Shown here: one piece after another, positions 61,340-64,000 of the stretch | Layout: each line of letters begins with the position of its first letter | Position numbering within the stretch: the first letter of the stretch is position 1 | Assembly: GCA_044228795.1 (NCBI GenBank) | Contig: JBGAUE010000007.1 | Span: 62,001 to 126,000 of the forward strand | Reading direction: 5' to 3' | Origin: M0108 sp044228795 | GTDB taxonomy: Bacteria > Pseudomonadota > Gammaproteobacteria > Chromatiales > Chromatiaceae | DNA: 64,000 bases | The notes under the pieces: model-generated | What the model saw: the letters and a program-made list of their open reading frames with translations, nothing else | What the model was told of the DNA's origin: nothing | The model's database searches: none | Program-made: the position numbers and the translations under genes

Positions 61340-61526
61340 GCTCCAATCCTCACTGGCTGTTAAGGGTGCTAAGGTTACGCCATGACCCGCGCCGAGGCGA
61401 GATACCTGGGTTTGAGCTCACCGATCAATTCGGCGAGAAGCTGGAGCGACTCCAGGCTCTGGAGTATGAAAGCCTGATGACAGGTGGAGAGGTCTCCATG
61501 CCGAGTGTGCTTTTCCCAAGCCTTGG

Positions 61527-61598
61527 GGAAGCCCCGTGGTATATTAGTAATTACTTTTAAGATCCACGGGAGTGCAGTTCTGCTAGCGTGGGGCTTCC
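61527..61598. repeat. 72-bp inverted-repeat element upstream of phosphoribulokinase
   Basis: GGAAGCCCC (61527-61535) and GGGGCTTCC (61590-61598) are perfect 9-base terminal inverted repeats. Inside, CCCGTGG (61533-61539) pairs with CCACGGG (61564-61570), and GCAG pairs with CTGC. The centre is strikingly AT-rich. It could be a miniature transposable element or a switchable leader of the prk gene. The remaining part of the 61340-61702 gap has no recognisable gene. Confidence 0.6.
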
Positions 61599-61702
61599 TT
61601 TCAATTTCTAGAAGGGCTTTAACCCACTAACCCTCGGCTGAGACCCATCAGGTTGCAGCCGGCGCCCATAACCCTGAGAGCAAGAGAACAGAGGAGACCT
61701 TT

Positions 61703-62593
61703 ATGTCCATTCAACATCCCGTCATCGCGGTCACCGGTTCCTCGGGTGCCGGTACCACCACGGTCAAACGCGCCTTCGAGCATATCTTCTACCGTGACGG
61801 TATCACCCCCGCCATCGTCGAGGGTGACAGTTTCCATCGATACGACCGTGCCGAGATGAAGGTGGAAACGGCCAAGGCCTCCGCCGCCCATCGAAACCTG
61901 AGTCACTTCGGCGCCGAGGCCAACCGCTTCGACCTCCTCGAAGAACTGTTCAGAACCTATGGCGAGTCAGGCACAGGCAAAAAGCGCTATTACATCCACA
62001 GTGAAGAGGAGGCCATCGAACATAATGCCCGTCTCGGCACCAACTTAAAGCCAGGACAGTTCACCCCCCTTGAGGACATACCCGAAGGCACCGACCTGCT
62101 CTTTTACGAGGGCCTGCATGGCCTGGTGATTACCGAAGATCATAACGTCGCCAAGCAGGTTGACCTAGGCGTCGGCGTGGTACCCATCGTTAACCTGGAA
62201 TGGATTCAGAAGATCCATCGCGACAACTCGGAACGCGGCTACTCGGCGGAGGCCATCGTCGATACCATCATGCGCCGCATGCCGGACTACATCACCACCA
62301 TAGTCCCCCAGTTCTCCCTGACGGACATCAACTTCCAGCGCGTGGCGACCGTCGATACCTCCAACCCCTTCATCGCCCGCGACATCCCCACCCCGGATGA
62401 GAGCTTCGTCATCATCCGTTTCCGCAATCCGAATAAATGGGATGTGGACTTCCCCTATCTTCTCTCCATGATCCACGACTCCTTCATGACCCGCCGCAAC
62501 AGCATGGTCGTCCCCGGCGGCAAGATGGGCTTCGCCATGGAGATCATCCTGCAACCCATCATCGAGTGCCTCATGTCGAGGTGTAACGGCTGA
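61703..62593 (+). CDS. prk: Phosphoribulokinase
   Basis: Calvin-cycle enzyme that phosphorylates ribulose 5-phosphate to ribulose 1,5-bisphosphate. The 296-residue bacterial type has the P-loop GSSGAGTTT (12-20), IVEGDSFHRYDRAEMK with catalytic Asp, SHFGAEANRFDLLEELFRTY, and LLFYEGLHGLVI. The two regulatory cysteines of the plant enzyme are absent, as in other proteobacterial forms. GAGGAG precedes the start. No RuBisCO or other cbb genes are in the window. Confidence 0.97.
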   Translation: MSIQHPVIAVTGSSGAGTTTVKRAFEHIFYRDGITPAIVEGDSFHRYDRAEMKVETAKASAAHRNLSHFGAEANRFDLLEELFRTYGESGTGKKRYYIHSEEEAIEHNARLGTNLKPGQFTPLEDIPEGTDLLFYEGLHGLVITEDHNVAKQVDLGVGVVPIVNLEWIQKIHRDNSERGYSAEAIVDTIMRRMPDYITTIVPQFSLTDINFQRVATVDTSNPFIARDIPTPDESFVIIRFRNPNKWDVDFPYLLSMIHDSFMTRRNSMVVPGGKMGFAMEIILQPIIECLMSRCNG

Positions 62594-62623
62594 GTTCAAC
62601 CCGACCTCAACCCTCTGCCCCGC

Positions 62624-62643
62624 GGCCCTGCCGAAGCAGGGCC
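62624..62643. terminator. Hairpin between convergent prk and ybeY
   Basis: GGCCCTGC and GCAGGGCC pair perfectly around CGAA (a stable tetraloop), between the two convergent stops. It could serve both genes, though no T-run follows. Confidence 0.6.
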
Positions 62644-62648
62644 ACGGC

Positions 62649-63098
62649 TCATACCTCGTAAGGGGAAGGGAAGCCTAGACCAGCCAGAATCCGGGTCTCC
62701 AACCCCTCCATATCCTGGGCCTCGGCCTCGTCAATGTGGTCATAGCCGAGCAGATGCAGTATGCCGTGGACGATCATGTGGGCCCAGTGTGCCTCCAGGG
62801 ACTTACCCTGTTCCAAGGCCTCACGTTCCACCACCGGGGCACAGATGGCGAGATCGCCGATAAGGGGCAGGTCTGGGAGGCCTGGGGGAGGCTCGAAGGG
62901 AAAGGAAAGGACATTCGTCGGCCCCGCCTTGCCACGATAGCGCCCATTCAAATCTGCAGACTCTTCCTCATCGACGAACCGCAGACTGATTTCGGCCCCC
63001 TCGCGCCGCCCCCGCAAGACCGCCGCCGCCCACCGTTCGCAGTCCAATGCGGCCGGCACCCGGGTCGAGGCAGAGGCATTCTGAATATCCAGTTCCAT
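62649..63098 (-). CDS. ybeY: Endoribonuclease YbeY
   Basis: Zinc endonuclease for 16S rRNA maturation and ribosome quality control; 149 residues. The metal motif VHGILHLLGYDH is intact, and NGRYRGKAGPTNVLSFPFE precedes it. It begins eight bases after the phoH-like gene, as in other Gammaproteobacteria. Confidence 0.95.
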   Translation of the reverse strand: MELDIQNASASTRVPAALDCERWAAAVLRGRREGAEISLRFVDEEESADLNGRYRGKAGPTNVLSFPFEPPPGLPDLPLIGDLAICAPVVEREALEQGKSLEAHWAHMIVHGILHLLGYDHIDEAEAQDMEGLETRILAGLGFPSPYEV

Positions 63099-63106
63099 CT
63101 TGTCTC

Positions 63107-64000
63107 CTATTCCGCCGGCAGGCCCCTGTCGAAGGCATCATAGGCATTGACGATGCGCTGTACCAGGGCGTGGCGTACCACATCGCGGGCATTAAAGAAG
63201 GTAAAGCTGATACCCTCCACATGCCGCAAGACCTCGATGCCTTGACGCAGGCCAGAGGTTTGACCCCGCGGCAGATCCACCTGGGTAACATCGCCGGTGA
63301 TGACGGCCGTGGAACCGAAACCGATACGGGTCAGAAACATCTTCATTTGCTCCGGCGTGGTGTTCTGGGCCTCGTCCAGGATGATGAAGGCATCATTGAG
63401 GGTGCGGCCGCGCATGTAGGCCAGGGGCGCGACCTCAATGACATGGCGCTCGATGAGTCGGGTGACCTTTTCGAAGCCAAGCATCTCGTAGAGGGCGTCG
63501 TAGAGGGGCCTCAGATAGGGATCGATCTTCTGCGCCAGATCCCCGGGTAGGAAGCCCAGGCGCTCGCCGGCCTCCACCGCCGGTCGCACCAGCAGGACGC
63601 GTCGCACTCGGTCCGTTTCCAGGGCCTCCACGGCGCAGGCAACGGCGAGATAAGTCTTGCCAGTCCCGGCGGGGCCAACGCCAAAATTGATGTCGTGGCG
63701 CATCACCGCATCGAGATAGGCCTGTTGATTCGGCCCGCGGGCGCGGATCAAGGCGCGTTTTAACCGCAGGGCCAATTCCGGACGTTCCACGTCATCAAGC
63801 AGGGACTCGACGCCCGAGGCCTGCAGTTGCAGGTGAATGGCCTCGGGGGTCAGGACTTCCTCAGCGGTCGCGGCGTAAAGACGTTGCAGGACCTGCTCGC
63901 CAGCCCGCACCGCCTGGCCCTCGCCAATGAGGCGGAAGACGTGGCCGCGATTGGCGATCTCGATACCCAGCCGGCGCTCGATCTGGCGCAGATGGGCATC
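63107..64000 (-). CDS. ybeZ: PhoH-like ATPase (YbeZ), partial
   Basis: RNA-associated P-loop ATPase upstream of ybeY. The visible part is 298 residues and runs off the right edge of the window: the frame stays open past 63910 and reads LRQIERRLGIEIANRGHVFRLIG, the usual N-terminal region. Walker A is FGVGPAGTGKTYLAV; FIILDEAQNTTPEQMKMFLTRIGFGS is Walker B and sensor; VITGDVTQVDLPRG follows. Only the first residues are missing. Confidence 0.95.
   Translation of the reverse strand, partial: DAHLRQIERRLGIEIANRGHVFRLIGEGQAVRAGEQVLQRLYAATAEEVLTPEAIHLQLQASGVESLLDDVERPELALRLKRALIRARGPNQQAYLDAVMRHDINFGVGPAGTGKTYLAVACAVEALETDRVRRVLLVRPAVEAGERLGFLPGDLAQKIDPYLRPLYDALYEMLGFEKVTRLIERHVIEVAPLAYMRGRTLNDAFIILDEAQNTTPEQMKMFLTRIGFGSTAVITGDVTQVDLPRGQTSGLRQGIEVLRHVEGISFTFFNARDVVRHALVQRIVNAYDAFDRGLPAE

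Noticed and set aside
61366..61560. Plus-strand 64-codon open frame upstream of prk
   Set aside because: It ends inside the inverted-repeat element, has no ATG at its front and no recognisable family, although part of it looks mildly coding-like.
61636..61690. CTGAGA ... CAGGTTGCAGCCGG before prk, recalling a TPP riboswitch
   Set aside because: Only fragments of the THI-box consensus match and the conserved order and stems are not there; prk is not a thiamin gene.

Overview
The window reads as chromosomal DNA of a GC-rich gammaproteobacterial sulfur oxidiser, most likely a purple sulfur bacterium (Chromatiaceae) or a close chemolithoautotrophic relative. The reasons are a complete flavocytochrome c sulfide dehydrogenase (fccA-fccB, 23733-25702), a bacterial-type phosphoribulokinase of the Calvin cycle (61703-62593), and gene orders typical of Gammaproteobacteria: recA-recX-alaS-lysC-csrA-tRNA-Ser, rpsF-rpsR-(DUF2232)-rplI-dnaB-alr and phoH-ybeY. 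No photosynthesis genes are present, so phototrophy is inference.

Layout. 1-8155: end of an argG-like gene, a SulP anion transporter, a two-gene unit of an SLC13-type transporter and methionine gamma-lyase, and the EF-P set (efp, epmA, epmB). 8301-18860: a degenerate receiver-EAL protein, then a long minus-strand run with an RND pump and its adaptor, two secreted proteins, a ParA-type ATPase, a membrane protein with a methionine-rich heptad coiled coil, and a 5'-nucleotidase. 19198-25702: a dynamin-like GTPase, nadA, and a plus-strand sulfide-oxidation region (NapC/NirT-type tetraheme cytochrome, secreted ankyrin protein, fccA, fccB) ending in strong terminators. 25792-37212: clpB with a good heat-shock promoter, yjbQ-like, rlpA, tRNA-Ser(GCU), csrA, lysC, alaS, recX, recA, thpR and pncC. 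37332-45893: cupin, DUF302, Fe-alcohol dehydrogenase plus ABM monooxygenase, nadC, a four-gene operon of two DUF1538 membrane proteins with a PII-like and a CBS protein, ampD, zapE, and a carboxymuconolactone decarboxylase-Rieske fusion.

46060-48494 is an AT-rich island that I read as a small integron-cassette array without an integrase: DUF3465 gene, attC-like site, short geneless cassette, attC-like site, PAS-PAS-GGDEF diguanylate cyclase, attC-like site, then an IS630-type transposase tail. A fourth attC-like site, closely related to the second, follows a GNAT acetyltransferase at 56982-57557 and lies beside a hairpin resembling the right end of IS200/IS605-group elements.

48609-64000: radA, the rpsF-alr block (dnaB carries a 422-residue intein with a LAGLIDADG endonuclease), a second DUF302 gene, the GNAT cassette, a TMEM43-family protein, a folate/biopterin-type transporter, phosphoribulokinase preceded by a small inverted-repeat element, and ybeY/phoH, the latter running off the window end. 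The most promising leads for undescribed biology are the DUF1538/PII/CBS operon, the RND-ParA-coiled-coil cluster, and the cassette-borne diguanylate cyclase.
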